NCBI GenBank assembly: GCA_937952305.1
Contig: CALFZO010000187.1
Span: forward strand, 1 to 64,000
DNA from: an uncultured Anaerolineales bacterium
Lineage (GTDB): Bacteria; Chloroflexota; Anaerolineae; Anaerolineales; UBA6663
Direction of reading: 5' to 3'
DNA length: 64,000 nt
Below the pieces are notes generated by a model. It saw only the letters and a list, made by a program, of their open reading frames with translations, searched no databases and was not told where the DNA came from. The position numbers and the translations under genes were made by a program. Of this stretch, positions 36,242 through 44,330 are shown piece by piece (positions within the stretch are counted from its first letter, which is position 1; every line of letters begins with the position of its first letter).

Positions 36242-37445
36242 GGCGATCTCTCTCCTTTGAGTGAGGCGAACGGCCCACAGAGTAGGCGTCGCGCGGGCTG
36301 CTCCACATCTCCTGCTCAGGATCAAGACGCCAGCCGGCCAAGGCCAGGGCCGTCGGCCGGCGTGGCCACCCGGCGCGCAAACGCTGTTGGACGTTGGACC
36401 AGTGCGGCACGCCGCTGGTGGCATCGGGTTGCTCCACGCAGCACGCGCCGACGGCTACCGCCGACCTCAGCACCGCCTCCGGCGACAGGCCCAGGAGCCA
36501 ACCGGCGATGAAGCCCGCCACTGTGCTGTCGCCCGCGCCGGTGGTGCCGGCGACGTTCACTTGCAGACAGGGCGTGAGCAGTTCCCGGTTGCACCAACGG
36601 TCGGCCGCGGCCGCCCCCCAATGGGCGAAGCGGCCCGCCTCGGCGGTGGTGCGCAGGTAGAGCCCCTGATCCCCGAGCTTCAGCCCGACGAGGGTCGCGC
36701 CGGCGTCGAGCAGCTGCCGCGCGAGGTCATCCAGTAACTCGCCACCGGCCGCGGGAGCGGTGCCGAAGCGCGCCCGGTCGAGCATGAACACGATCTCGTC
36801 CAGGCTCGGGAGGAAAAGATCCACTTCGGGGAGTACGCGCGCCAGAAAGGCGCGCCAATCCACACGCCCGGCCGGCTGGGTGGGATCCGGCTGCGCCATG
36901 TCGAGCGCCGTGACCAGTCCGAGCGCATGGGCACGGGCGAAGAGCCTCGCCAGCGCACGTCCCTCATCGGCATAGACCTGGCGCATGAGGGGTGGATACC
37001 CGAAATGGAGCAGGCGCGCGCCGGCGAGTTGCGCGTCGGTGATCTCGTCGGCCGAGTAACTGTCATTGGCGCCCGGGCAGTGCAGGAAGAGACGATCCAT
37101 CCCAGGCGGGCTGATCACGAGGCTGTAGGATGTCGGGACTCCCTCCGCGACAATCAGGGAGCCGGCCAGGGCCGGGGCCCGCTCTTGGAAGATGGCCGCC
37201 AGGTTGCGCCCCAGGGCATCGGCCCCGATCTTGCCGACCAGCGCTGTCGCGACACCCAATTGATGCAGGGCGAGGCCGGTATTCGCGACGGCGCCGCCCG
37301 GTGCCAGAAGGACGGGACCGACTTCGACTAGTTTTCCCGGCGCCAACAGATCTCTCAGGCTGCCCGACCGGGCTGCGAACGTCGGGATAAGGTCGAGGCA
37401 GAGGTGCCCGGCTACGATCACCTGGGGCGCTGCATTGCTGTTCAT
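36219..37445 (-). CDS. PfkB-family sugar kinase
   Basis: A ribokinase-fold kinase, 408 aa. VAGHLCLDLIP opens the fold, GGAVANTGLALHQLG is motif 1 (about 50-64), and the catalytic Asp is in GTTGAGDSTVAGF. A C-terminal tail of about 60 residues (GWPRRPTALALAG and after) extends beyond the usual end. Specificity among ketohexoses, ribose or inositol-like substrates is unknown. The gene overlaps xylB, so the two kinases are coexpressed. Confidence 0.87.
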   Translation of the reverse strand: MNSNAAPQVIVAGHLCLDLIPTFAARSGSLRDLLAPGKLVEVGPVLLAPGGAVANTGLALHQLGVATALVGKIGADALGRNLAAIFQERAPALAGSLIVAEGVPTSYSLVISPPGMDRLFLHCPGANDSYSADEITDAQLAGARLLHFGYPPLMRQVYADEGRALARLFARAHALGLVTALDMAQPDPTQPAGRVDWRAFLARVLPEVDLFLPSLDEIVFMLDRARFGTAPAAGGELLDDLARQLLDAGATLVGLKLGDQGLYLRTTAEAGRFAHWGAAAADRWCNRELLTPCLQVNVAGTTGAGDSTVAGFIAGWLLGLSPEAVLRSAVAVGACCVEQPDATSGVPHWSNVQQRLRAGWPRRPTALALAGWRLDPEQEMWSSPRDAYSVGRSPHSKERDRHDVSDRH

Positions 37446-37463
37446 AGAAGATGGGATGGGTGC

Positions 37464-38738
37464 TCAGGGCTCGCAGCCGCACCACAGGACGACGGCGGCA
37501 GCCATGCTCTTGACAAAGGGCAGCAGGGCGCCGTCGATCGAGATGCTCTCGTCCGGCTGGTGGGCCGCCTCGGGCACCCCGAAGCCGCCAGGTCCAGTGG
37601 CCAGGGCCGGCATGCCATGCGAAAAGTTGCCCAGGATGTGAAGATCGGAAGCCGGCATGCCGGCGACTGGCATGGGGACGCCGGTGGCCAGAGCGCTGGC
37701 CTCGCGCAGCGTCGCGATGATCGGAGAATCCGGCGGGGCCTCGTAAGGGTCCACCCAGGTGGCGTTCCACTCAATGGCCACCGCTGGCCGGTTGCCCAGA
37801 TGGCTCAGCGCCGCCCGCACCCGGGCCTCCAGCTCCAACCGGTCGGCCTGCAGGTCGGCGCCCGGCAGGGTATAGAGCATGGCGCCCACAATCGCCTGGT
37901 TCATGGCTACGCCGCCCGGGTGACCCACGCTGACGTGCGGCACGATCAGATTGTTAGCCGGCCAGGCTGTTGCCTGGTAGGCCGGATGGCTGTCAAAGAC
38001 GGCGCACCGCTCGTCCCGGAAAGCGAGCAGCGCCGCGTAGACGGCATCGGCACAGGTTTTGGCCTCGCCGATGTGCATCTGGCTCACGCCGGTCTGGATC
38101 TGGATGACGGCCCCGGACCAGCCCAGGTTGGCCGGGTGGATCTTCATGTCCACCCCATCCAGGTAGAGGCCGGCGTCGGCCCGGTAGCCGCGCGCCAGGC
38201 AGGCCCACGACCCCATGCTGCCGCCGCCCTCCTCATCCACCACTGAACACAAAATAACGTCGCCCTTCAAGCGCAGCCCGGCCCGGCGGATGCATTCCAC
38301 GGCGAATGTCTGGGCGACAATACCCTCCTTGTCATCCTGAGCGCCCCGGCCATAAATCTTGCCGTCGCGGATCTCGCCGCCGGTGGGCGGCATGGTCCAG
38401 TTTTCCAGCGGCCCGATCGGCACCGTGTCCACGTGCGACATGAGCAGCAACGAGCGGCCCCCGCCGGCGCCCGGATGCCGGGCCACGACGTTAGGGCGGT
38501 CCGCGTAACTCACCGTCAGCGGCCGGCCGCGGAAGTCGCGGCCACCGGCCACCTCCGCGGGCGTGAAGACATCGACGTGATAACCGGCCTGGCGAAGCCA
38601 ATCGGCCAGAAACACCTGACAGGCCTGTTCCTGCCCGGTCTCGCTGGGGTGACGAATCAACGCCTGTTCGAAGGCGATAATGTCCTGGCGATCATGGTCG
38701 ATCTGCTGCAGGACGCGTGCGACAAGAGAGGTGGACAT
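37464..38738 (-). CDS. M20-family metallopeptidase / deacylase (ArgE/DapE type)
   Basis: A di-zinc hydrolase of 424 aa. SHVDTVP (His and Asp), GRGAQDDKEG (bridging Asp), VDEEGGGSMG (catalytic and metal Glu) and the distal HQPDESISID His are seen. M20 members cleave N-acyl amino acids, carnosine-type dipeptides or desuccinylate. In this cluster removal of an N-acyl group from an amino-sugar derivative is conceivable (inference). ATG 38738 is used because the 63 residues upstream are low-complexity. Confidence 0.88.
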   Translation of the reverse strand: MSTSLVARVLQQIDHDRQDIIAFEQALIRHPSETGQEQACQVFLADWLRQAGYHVDVFTPAEVAGGRDFRGRPLTVSYADRPNVVARHPGAGGGRSLLLMSHVDTVPIGPLENWTMPPTGGEIRDGKIYGRGAQDDKEGIVAQTFAVECIRRAGLRLKGDVILCSVVDEEGGGSMGSWACLARGYRADAGLYLDGVDMKIHPANLGWSGAVIQIQTGVSQMHIGEAKTCADAVYAALLAFRDERCAVFDSHPAYQATAWPANNLIVPHVSVGHPGGVAMNQAIVGAMLYTLPGADLQADRLELEARVRAALSHLGNRPAVAIEWNATWVDPYEAPPDSPIIATLREASALATGVPMPVAGMPASDLHILGNFSHGMPALATGPGGFGVPEAAHQPDESISIDGALLPFVKSMAAAVVLWCGCEP

Positions 38739-38782
38739 AGGGTTAAGGATGAAGCAGGTGGCACCGGGCAGCCGGGGCCATC

Positions 38783-39616
38783 TCAAATAAGCCCGAGCGA
38801 ACGCAGGCGTCGTCGGCGCAGGGTGCACGGCTCGCAGCCGAAGGTGTGGCACAGCAGCCAGCCGGGCTGGCGCCGCAGCTGCTCGGCTACGGCCGCCACC
38901 ATCGCGCGGGCCTCCATCAGTAAGCAAGGGGCCGCCCCCACCAGGCCGCGTTTCACCACCCCGTGGGCCTCCAGGTGGGCGTCGGCCACGCCGAACCCCA
39001 GGCTGCAGGCCGGATACTCAATCGGCAGGAGCACCTCCACCGGCCGGCCGGCGCGGAGCACGAGAGCCGTCGGCCCGGCGCAGGCCCGCCACGGGATGTC
39101 CAGGTAGGGCACGCCGGCCACGGTCTCGGCGTAGTGCAGCATCGAGTTGCGGTCATTGCCTACGCCCAGGAGCAGGACCTTAGCTCCCAGGCGGTGGGCG
39201 TCGTCGTACGATGAGCCGAAGCCCAAAGCGCTGGCCTGGGCTTTGTTCTGGGTGAGCACCTCCGCGTGCCGGCCGAGGGCGGCCACCGAATAGGTCGGAT
39301 GGGCGCTGCGGCGCGCGCCCGGGTACCGCCGCAGGGTCTCGGTCAGGATGCCGTTATGCAGGCCGGGGCTGGTCTGGGGGTCGAACGGCTGGACGTCCCA
39401 GAAACCGGCATAGGAATAGGTGAAGGTCGGCGTCAGCAGGGTGCCGTCGGCGCCCAGCGCCGCCTGCAAGGCGCCGATGAAGTCGGCCGGCGTCACATCC
39501 GCGCGGCCCAGCGCCTTGAACGAACTGTGCATGACAATCAGGTCGCCCGGCTCAACACCCAGGCGGCGGAGATCGTCCAGCAAGTCAGGGATCACGCGAG
39601 GGGGTGCAGGGGACAT
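38783..39616 (-). CDS. AAC(3)-family N-acyltransferase-like protein, copy A
   Basis: A 277-aa protein of the aminoglycoside 3-N-acetyltransferase fold: HSSFKALGR, DGTLLTPTFTYSY, GSSYDDAHRLGAKVLLLGVG, RNSMLHYAE. This fold uses acetyl-CoA to acylate an amino group. Distant relatives are common in sugar gene clusters and do not confer drug resistance. The C-terminus has a Cys cluster (CHTFGCEPC) absent from drug-resistance enzymes and shared in type with the second copy at 56417-57283. A second paralog in the same island argues for two related amino substrates. Resistance is not implied. Confidence 0.82.
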   Translation of the reverse strand: MSPAPPRVIPDLLDDLRRLGVEPGDLIVMHSSFKALGRADVTPADFIGALQAALGADGTLLTPTFTYSYAGFWDVQPFDPQTSPGLHNGILTETLRRYPGARRSAHPTYSVAALGRHAEVLTQNKAQASALGFGSSYDDAHRLGAKVLLLGVGNDRNSMLHYAETVAGVPYLDIPWRACAGPTALVLRAGRPVEVLLPIEYPACSLGFGVADAHLEAHGVVKRGLVGAAPCLLMEARAMVAAVAEQLRRQPGWLLCHTFGCEPCTLRRRRLRSLGLI

Positions 39617-39759
39617 GCCGACCTCGTCAACAGCGTTCTCCGACTGCCATTGCGCTGAGCGCCGGCCTCCCGAGCCGCGAATTGATCGGGCGGTCGAGGG
39701 ACGCGGCTCGCGGCCTCAGACCGGCTCAGAACGAACGCAGCCGCGCCTGTAACCGTGTT

Positions 39760-40818
39760 CTACGCTGGAACCGGCAGGACACGCTTCTCCTTCACCGCGC
39801 GATAGATGGTCTCCACTACGCGGACCGAATGCCGGCCGTCTTCCAGCGAAATCGGCGGGGTGCGGTCCTCCAGGATGCAATCGGCGAACATCGCCACCAT
39901 CTGCCCGTACAGGCCGATGCCCTGGAAGCGATACTCCTGACGGTCCACCGGCACGTCGCGAACCTGGTTGGGGTCGTAGCCGGTCTCCTCCGGCTGAAGG
40001 ATGGTGAACATCTTGCCGGTCGGATCCTGACCGATGGTGCCGGTGGCGAGCAGCGAGCCTTTGGTGCCGTGCAACTCCAAGGCGTTCTGGGCGGCGGCGT
40101 CCGGCAGATTGAAATAGTTGTCGATGATGCCGTGAGCGCCGTTGGCGAAGCGGACGATGACGGTGGAAGTGTCCTCGATACGCGTGGGGTAAGCGTGGGT
40201 GCGCAGATCCTGGAAGCCGACCACCTCCACGATCCGGGTGCCCTGGATCCATTCGAGCAGGTCCAGCCCATGCGTGCCCATATCGATCAGGGAGCCGCCG
40301 TGGCTGATAGCGAGATCCTGCCGCCAGGCGCCAGGGATGGGCGGATACCAGCAGGTGAGCTGGGCCCGGCCCATAACCATCTGGCCGAGGGCACCGGATT
40401 GCACCAGCTCGCGCGCTTTCTTGTTGTAGACGTTGTAGCGCATGCAGAAGCCAAGCATGAACTTGACGCCGGCCCGCTGCACCGCAGTTTCCATCTGGTC
40501 CACCTCGGCCAGCGAGACCGCGATGGGCTTCTCGCACAGGATGTGCTTGCCGGCCTGCGCAGCCTGGAGGGTCTGGCGCGCGTGTTGGTTCTGCGGGGTG
40601 GCGATATAGACGGCGTCCAAGTCCTGCGCCAGCAGTTCGGCCTCGGTGGTGCAGGAGTGCGGCACGCCGAACTTGTCGGCGACGGCTCTGGCCCGATCGT
40701 GGTCGATGTCCATTACCGAGACCAGCTCAAGGTTGTGAGCGTCGCGAACCGCCTCGGGGATGGTGCGCCGCAGCGCAATCCCGCCCGCGCCAATAACGCC
40801 CCATTTGATTTTCTTCAT
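39760..40818 (-). CDS. Gfo/Idh/MocA-family oxidoreductase, copy A
   Basis: NAD(P)-dependent sugar or cyclitol dehydrogenase, 352 aa. The Rossmann loop VIGAGGIALRR, the CEKPIAVS motif with the key Lys (about 97-104), and the HGLD/GTHG active-site His in DMGTHGLDLLEW are typical. The second ATG of an ATG-ATG pair (40818) is chosen since AAGGAGGT then has a 5-7 base spacing. Inositol dehydrogenases and sugar 3-dehydrogenases belong here; the substrate is unknown. It is followed by the acyltransferase-like gene after 143 bp with no other feature. Confidence 0.9.
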   Translation of the reverse strand: MKKIKWGVIGAGGIALRRTIPEAVRDAHNLELVSVMDIDHDRARAVADKFGVPHSCTTEAELLAQDLDAVYIATPQNQHARQTLQAAQAGKHILCEKPIAVSLAEVDQMETAVQRAGVKFMLGFCMRYNVYNKKARELVQSGALGQMVMGRAQLTCWYPPIPGAWRQDLAISHGGSLIDMGTHGLDLLEWIQGTRIVEVVGFQDLRTHAYPTRIEDTSTVIVRFANGAHGIIDNYFNLPDAAAQNALELHGTKGSLLATGTIGQDPTGKMFTILQPEETGYDPNQVRDVPVDRQEYRFQGIGLYGQMVAMFADCILEDRTPPISLEDGRHSVRVVETIYRAVKEKRVLPVPA

Positions 40819-40839
40819 CATCGACCTCCTTCGAGTAAG

Positions 40840-41610
40840 TCAAACCGCCAGGCCCACCAGGCGCAGGGCATTGAGCCCCAGGATCTTCTCGAGGTCCTCG
40901 GCCGGCGCGCGCAGGGCCTGGGTGCGGGCCAGGTACCAGGTAACGGTGGCCGGGTGGAACGAACCACCGTCGGACCCGAACATCAGCTTATCCGGTCCAA
41001 CCTCGTCGTAGATCTGCTGCATGCCCTGCTGCACTGGCCCGTTCAGGACGATGTAATAGTTGGCTAGCTCCTTGGCCGGCGCGATAGTGTCGGGCCACAG
41101 CTCCGCCAGGCCGCCATGCCCGGAGAGGACGGTCACCTGCGGGTGCGCGCGGGCGAAGTAAGCCACCTGCAGGGCAGTGGAGTAGAAAGCCGTTCCATCG
41201 TGAAAGAGGACCGGCACGTTGAGGGCGGCACACTCGTCGGCCACCACCTCCATACCCGGCACAGTGAGCGAGAAGCCCTGGAGCCAGGGGTGTAATTTGA
41301 AGCCGTAAAAGCCCAATTCCTGGACGCAGCGCCGCATCTCGTGGCGGATTTTGGCTTCTGGCCAGTACGGGTCCACCGTGCCCCACGGCAGCATCAGGTC
41401 CGGGTAGCGGGCGCGGGCGCGGGCCAGCTCGTCGTTGCCGGGCTGCGGGTCTGAGACCAGGCCGGCGATGGTGAACGTGAAGCCCTTGTCCACACCGGCG
41501 GCGCGCATGACGCGCGCGTACTCGTCAGCGGCGGCATCGGTGGCCGCCGCGCTCCACTGGCCGGCGTAGATATCGTTGCCCAGGTGGGTGTGCGCGTCGA
41601 CGATGATCAT
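40840..41610 (-). CDS. amidohydrolase family 2 (TIM-barrel metal hydrolase), copy A
   Basis: A 256-aa metal-dependent hydrolase or decarboxylase. It has the N-terminal HxH motif (IVDAHTHLG), a His in FKLHPW, another in LSGHGGL, and the metal Asp in MFGSDGG. The start overlaps the stop of the adjacent paralog in ATGA fashion. Relatives act on lactones, hydroxybenzoates or deaminate; no specific substrate is evident. Confidence 0.85.
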   Translation of the reverse strand: MIIVDAHTHLGNDIYAGQWSAAATDAAADEYARVMRAAGVDKGFTFTIAGLVSDPQPGNDELARARARYPDLMLPWGTVDPYWPEAKIRHEMRRCVQELGFYGFKLHPWLQGFSLTVPGMEVVADECAALNVPVLFHDGTAFYSTALQVAYFARAHPQVTVLSGHGGLAELWPDTIAPAKELANYYIVLNGPVQQGMQQIYDEVGPDKLMFGSDGGSFHPATVTWYLARTQALRAPAEDLEKILGLNALRLVGLAV

Positions 41611-42338
41611 GTCAGCTCTCCCAGAGCGCGGGCCATGTTGCGATGGAAGATCTTCTCCTGGTCGGCCGGGTCCGGGAACATCGCGCGCAGCATGGGCATG
41701 TCTACGTGGTAGTAATGCTCGGGCGCGTTGGAGCCGAAGACCATGAAGTCTGTGCCGATCTCCTTGCCGATCTGCTGGAAGTTGCCGGGCGTGTTGCGCG
41801 AGGTCTCGAACAGGATATTGGGCGCGAACTGGTGGCAGCGCGGCAGGTCGTTCCAAAAATCGCTGAACGATGAGTGCCCCATCAGGAAGGTTACCTCGGG
41901 GTAGCGGCGGGCGAGCTCCACCAGCCGCAGCGGCTCGCCGAAGTGGGCCGAGCCGCAGTGGGCGTAGACCGGGACTTTGTGCCGGGCGGCGACCTCGATC
42001 AGCGGGTAGACGATGGTGTTGTTCATCGGGAAGCCCTGATAGACGGCGTGCAGCTTGAGGCCGCGCAGGCCCTCGCCCAACGCCCACTCCAGCTCCCGGA
42101 CGGCGGCCTGGCCGAACCAGGGGTTGGCCACCGCGAACCCCACAAAGCGCGCCGGGTGGCCGCGCACCTGCTCCAGGATGTAGGCGTTGCCCTCATGATT
42201 GAAGGCGACGATCTGTTCTTCCACCGGGCACAGGACGGCGCGATCTACGCCGTTCGTGTCCATCTGACGCAGCAATTCGTCCGGGCTGAGGGATTTGAAG
42301 CGTCCCTGGCCGACATGGGCGTGAGCATCAATGATCAT
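41607..42338 (-). CDS. amidohydrolase family 2, copy B with Asp-to-Asn change
   Basis: A paralog of the next gene, 243 aa. The HxH (IIDAHAHVG), FVGFAVANPW, LKLHAVYQG and AHCGS positions are kept. The C-terminal metal Asp expected in the GSDxP-type motif is Asn here (FGSNAPEHYY). Either the reaction is different, with one metal ligand altered, or it partners its neighbour as a regulatory or structural subunit. The two genes overlap by 4 bp, which supports a heteromeric complex (inference). Confidence 0.8.
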   Translation of the reverse strand: MIIDAHAHVGQGRFKSLSPDELLRQMDTNGVDRAVLCPVEEQIVAFNHEGNAYILEQVRGHPARFVGFAVANPWFGQAAVRELEWALGEGLRGLKLHAVYQGFPMNNTIVYPLIEVAARHKVPVYAHCGSAHFGEPLRLVELARRYPEVTFLMGHSSFSDFWNDLPRCHQFAPNILFETSRNTPGNFQQIGKEIGTDFMVFGSNAPEHYYHVDMPMLRAMFPDPADQEKIFHRNMARALGELT

Positions 42339-42356
42339 CGGAAAACTCCGTCCCGG

Positions 42357-43274
42357 TTAGCCTTTGAGTGCGCCGACGGTCAGGCCCTTGGCGACCTGAT
42401 CCTGCAGGACCGCGAACACGATCAGTACCGGAATGGCGGCGATCAACATGCCGGCGAACAAGCCCACCCAGGAAGCCGTGTATTGCGCCTGCTGATCCAG
42501 ATAGAACAAACCCAGCGGGATGGTGCGTTGGGTCTGATCCCTGACAAAGATCAGGGCGTAGAAGAACTCGTTCCAGCCGTAGAGAAAGCCTAGGATAGTG
42601 AGGGAGGAGATGCCGGGCGTGGCCAGCGGGACCATAATCTGCCAAAAGGTGCGCAGGGGCGAGGCACCGTCCATGGCTGCGGCTTCCTCAAGCTCCGTGG
42701 GCAGGCCTTTGAAGAAGCCGGTCATTACGAAAGTGTTGAAGGGTAGTTGGGCCACGGTGTACAGAAGAATAAGCAGCCAGCGGCTGTCTAACGTGATGGG
42801 CACGGGCAGCTTCAGCAGCCACTGGCGGGCAGCCTCCACGCCAAAGTACAGCGGAACGGCCGTCAGCATATAGGGGATCATGATCCCGATCAGAAAGTAG
42901 GTCATGAGCGCCTGGCTGAAGCGGAACGGGATGCGCGCGATCGGGTAGGCGGCCAGACAGGCGATGGCGACGGAGGCCACGGTGCTGACGGCGGCGATCA
43001 GCAGGCTGTTCTGAAACATGGCACCGACGCCCCGGTCCCAGGCCTTCTGATAGTTGGACCACTGCGCTTCGAGCGGTAAGGTCCATGGCGGGCGGCCCAT
43101 GAACTCGCGGTTGGTCTTGAGCGAGACCGAGATCACCCAGGCGAAGGCGAAGAGGGTGGGTAGGACCCAGGCGGTCAGCAGGGCATAGATGATCAGGTGC
43201 TTGAGGCGCAGCACGGGTCCGCGAGATCGCCGAGGCGGCGGGGTGTTGGGGGAAGGGGCGAGGGAAGTATCCAT
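42357..43274 (-). CDS. CUT1 ABC transporter permease (MalG type)
   Basis: Inner-membrane permease of 305 aa with six helices. The cytoplasmic EAA loop appears as ELEEAAAMDGASPLRTFWQIMVPL, the contact with the ATPase. A cytoplasmic Pro/Arg-rich start precedes helix 1 (LIIYALLTAWVLP). It works with the MalF-type gene at 43306-44214 and the lipoprotein at 44331-45734. Confidence 0.93.
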   Translation of the reverse strand: MDTSLAPSPNTPPPRRSRGPVLRLKHLIIYALLTAWVLPTLFAFAWVISVSLKTNREFMGRPPWTLPLEAQWSNYQKAWDRGVGAMFQNSLLIAAVSTVASVAIACLAAYPIARIPFRFSQALMTYFLIGIMIPYMLTAVPLYFGVEAARQWLLKLPVPITLDSRWLLILLYTVAQLPFNTFVMTGFFKGLPTELEEAAAMDGASPLRTFWQIMVPLATPGISSLTILGFLYGWNEFFYALIFVRDQTQRTIPLGLFYLDQQAQYTASWVGLFAGMLIAAIPVLIVFAVLQDQVAKGLTVGALKG

Positions 43275-43305
43275 GCTGGCCTCCGGGAGCTCGGGCGGTG
43301 GCTGG

Positions 43306-44214
43306 TTAGTATTCCACGGTCTCGCGCAGCAGGGCGCGGTTGGTGACCGTACTGAGGACGAAAATCACCACCATCATGGTGGTGGCCAGGGCCATGCCAT
43401 AGGCCCACTTGAAGGAGCCAAAGGTCATCAGGTATACGAAGGTGCCCATCAACTGGGTGGAGTTCAGAGGCCCGCCGACGGCCACCGGCCCGGTCATGAC
43501 GAAGACGAAGGAGAAAGCCTGCAACGCCTGCATCACCCACAGCACCAGCAGGATGCGGATGACCTCCCACATCAGCGGGACCGTGATCAGCCAGAATACC
43601 TGCCAGTCGCTGGCGCCGTCGATTTTGGCCGACTCAGGGATCTCGGGCGGGATGCGCTCAAAGCCGGCGCTGAGTAGCAGCACCCAGGTGCCGATGCCGT
43701 GCCAGATGCTGGCGATGATGATGGCGGTCAGGGCTGTGCTGGTGTCGCCCATCACGCCCTTGACCAGCGGCTCCAGGCCGAGCGTCTGACCGACCGTCTT
43801 CAGCAGCCCGCCGAGCAGACCGAAGATCGGGTGGTACATCCATTTCCACAGCAGGCCGGCCACGCTCACCGAGAGAACCACCGGCGCCAGGATCAGGAAG
43901 CGGTAGTGTTTGCGGAAGCGCAGCGGCTGGTTGAGGCCCCAGGCGATCATGAAGGCGGGGATGAACACCAGCACGCCACCCACGAGCAGCAGAAAGAACG
44001 AATTCTTGACCGCGTTCAGGAACAGCGGGTCAATAGTGATGACCTCGAACTGAGTAAGGCCGGCCCAGCTGGGGTTGGTGTCCGCCTGGCCTTCCCAGTC
44101 GGAAAAGGCATAGCCGATTGTGGCGACGATGGGCACCAGGGTGATGACCGTAAACAGGATGAACTGCGGCAGCAGAAACGGGATGATCAGCTTTCGGCGC
44201 GCTTTTTGGAACAT
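43306..44214 (-). CDS. CUT1 ABC transporter permease (MalF type)
   Basis: Inner-membrane permease of 302 aa. Helices are seen at about 12-32, 70-95, 105-125, 155-180, 200-225 and 265-285. The EAA loop is RIPPEIPESAKIDGASDWQVFWLITVPL. It is separated from the binding-protein gene by a strong hairpin. No ATP-binding subunit is present in the window; a shared MsiK/MalK-type ATPase elsewhere is likely. Confidence 0.93.
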   Translation of the reverse strand: MFQKARRKLIIPFLLPQFILFTVITLVPIVATIGYAFSDWEGQADTNPSWAGLTQFEVITIDPLFLNAVKNSFFLLLVGGVLVFIPAFMIAWGLNQPLRFRKHYRFLILAPVVLSVSVAGLLWKWMYHPIFGLLGGLLKTVGQTLGLEPLVKGVMGDTSTALTAIIIASIWHGIGTWVLLLSAGFERIPPEIPESAKIDGASDWQVFWLITVPLMWEVIRILLVLWVMQALQAFSFVFVMTGPVAVGGPLNSTQLMGTFVYLMTFGSFKWAYGMALATTMMVVIFVLSTVTNRALLRETVEY

Positions 44215-44250
44215 GCCGCTACCTCACCTTTCAGCAGGGTTGCACCCGTT

Positions 44251-44284
44251 GGGGAGGGAGGGCAGAGCCCTGCCCTCCCTCCCC
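44251..44284 (-). promoter_or_regulatory. 15-bp perfect stem-loop between binding protein and permease genes
   Basis: GGGGAGGGAGGGCAG (44251-44265) pairs perfectly with 44270-44284 around AGCC. No T-run follows on the minus strand. Such hairpins after a binding-protein gene typically protect its mRNA and lower expression of downstream permeases. Confidence 0.8.
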
Positions 44285-44330
44285 GGTTCGGCCGGCTGGC
44301 CACGCCGGCGGCGGTGTAGTCCTCTGAGCG

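Noticed and set aside
38783..39616. Aminoglycoside resistance gene
   Set aside because: Only the fold is AAC(3)-like; the Cys-rich end, the paralog and the sugar-cluster setting point to a metabolic acyltransferase.
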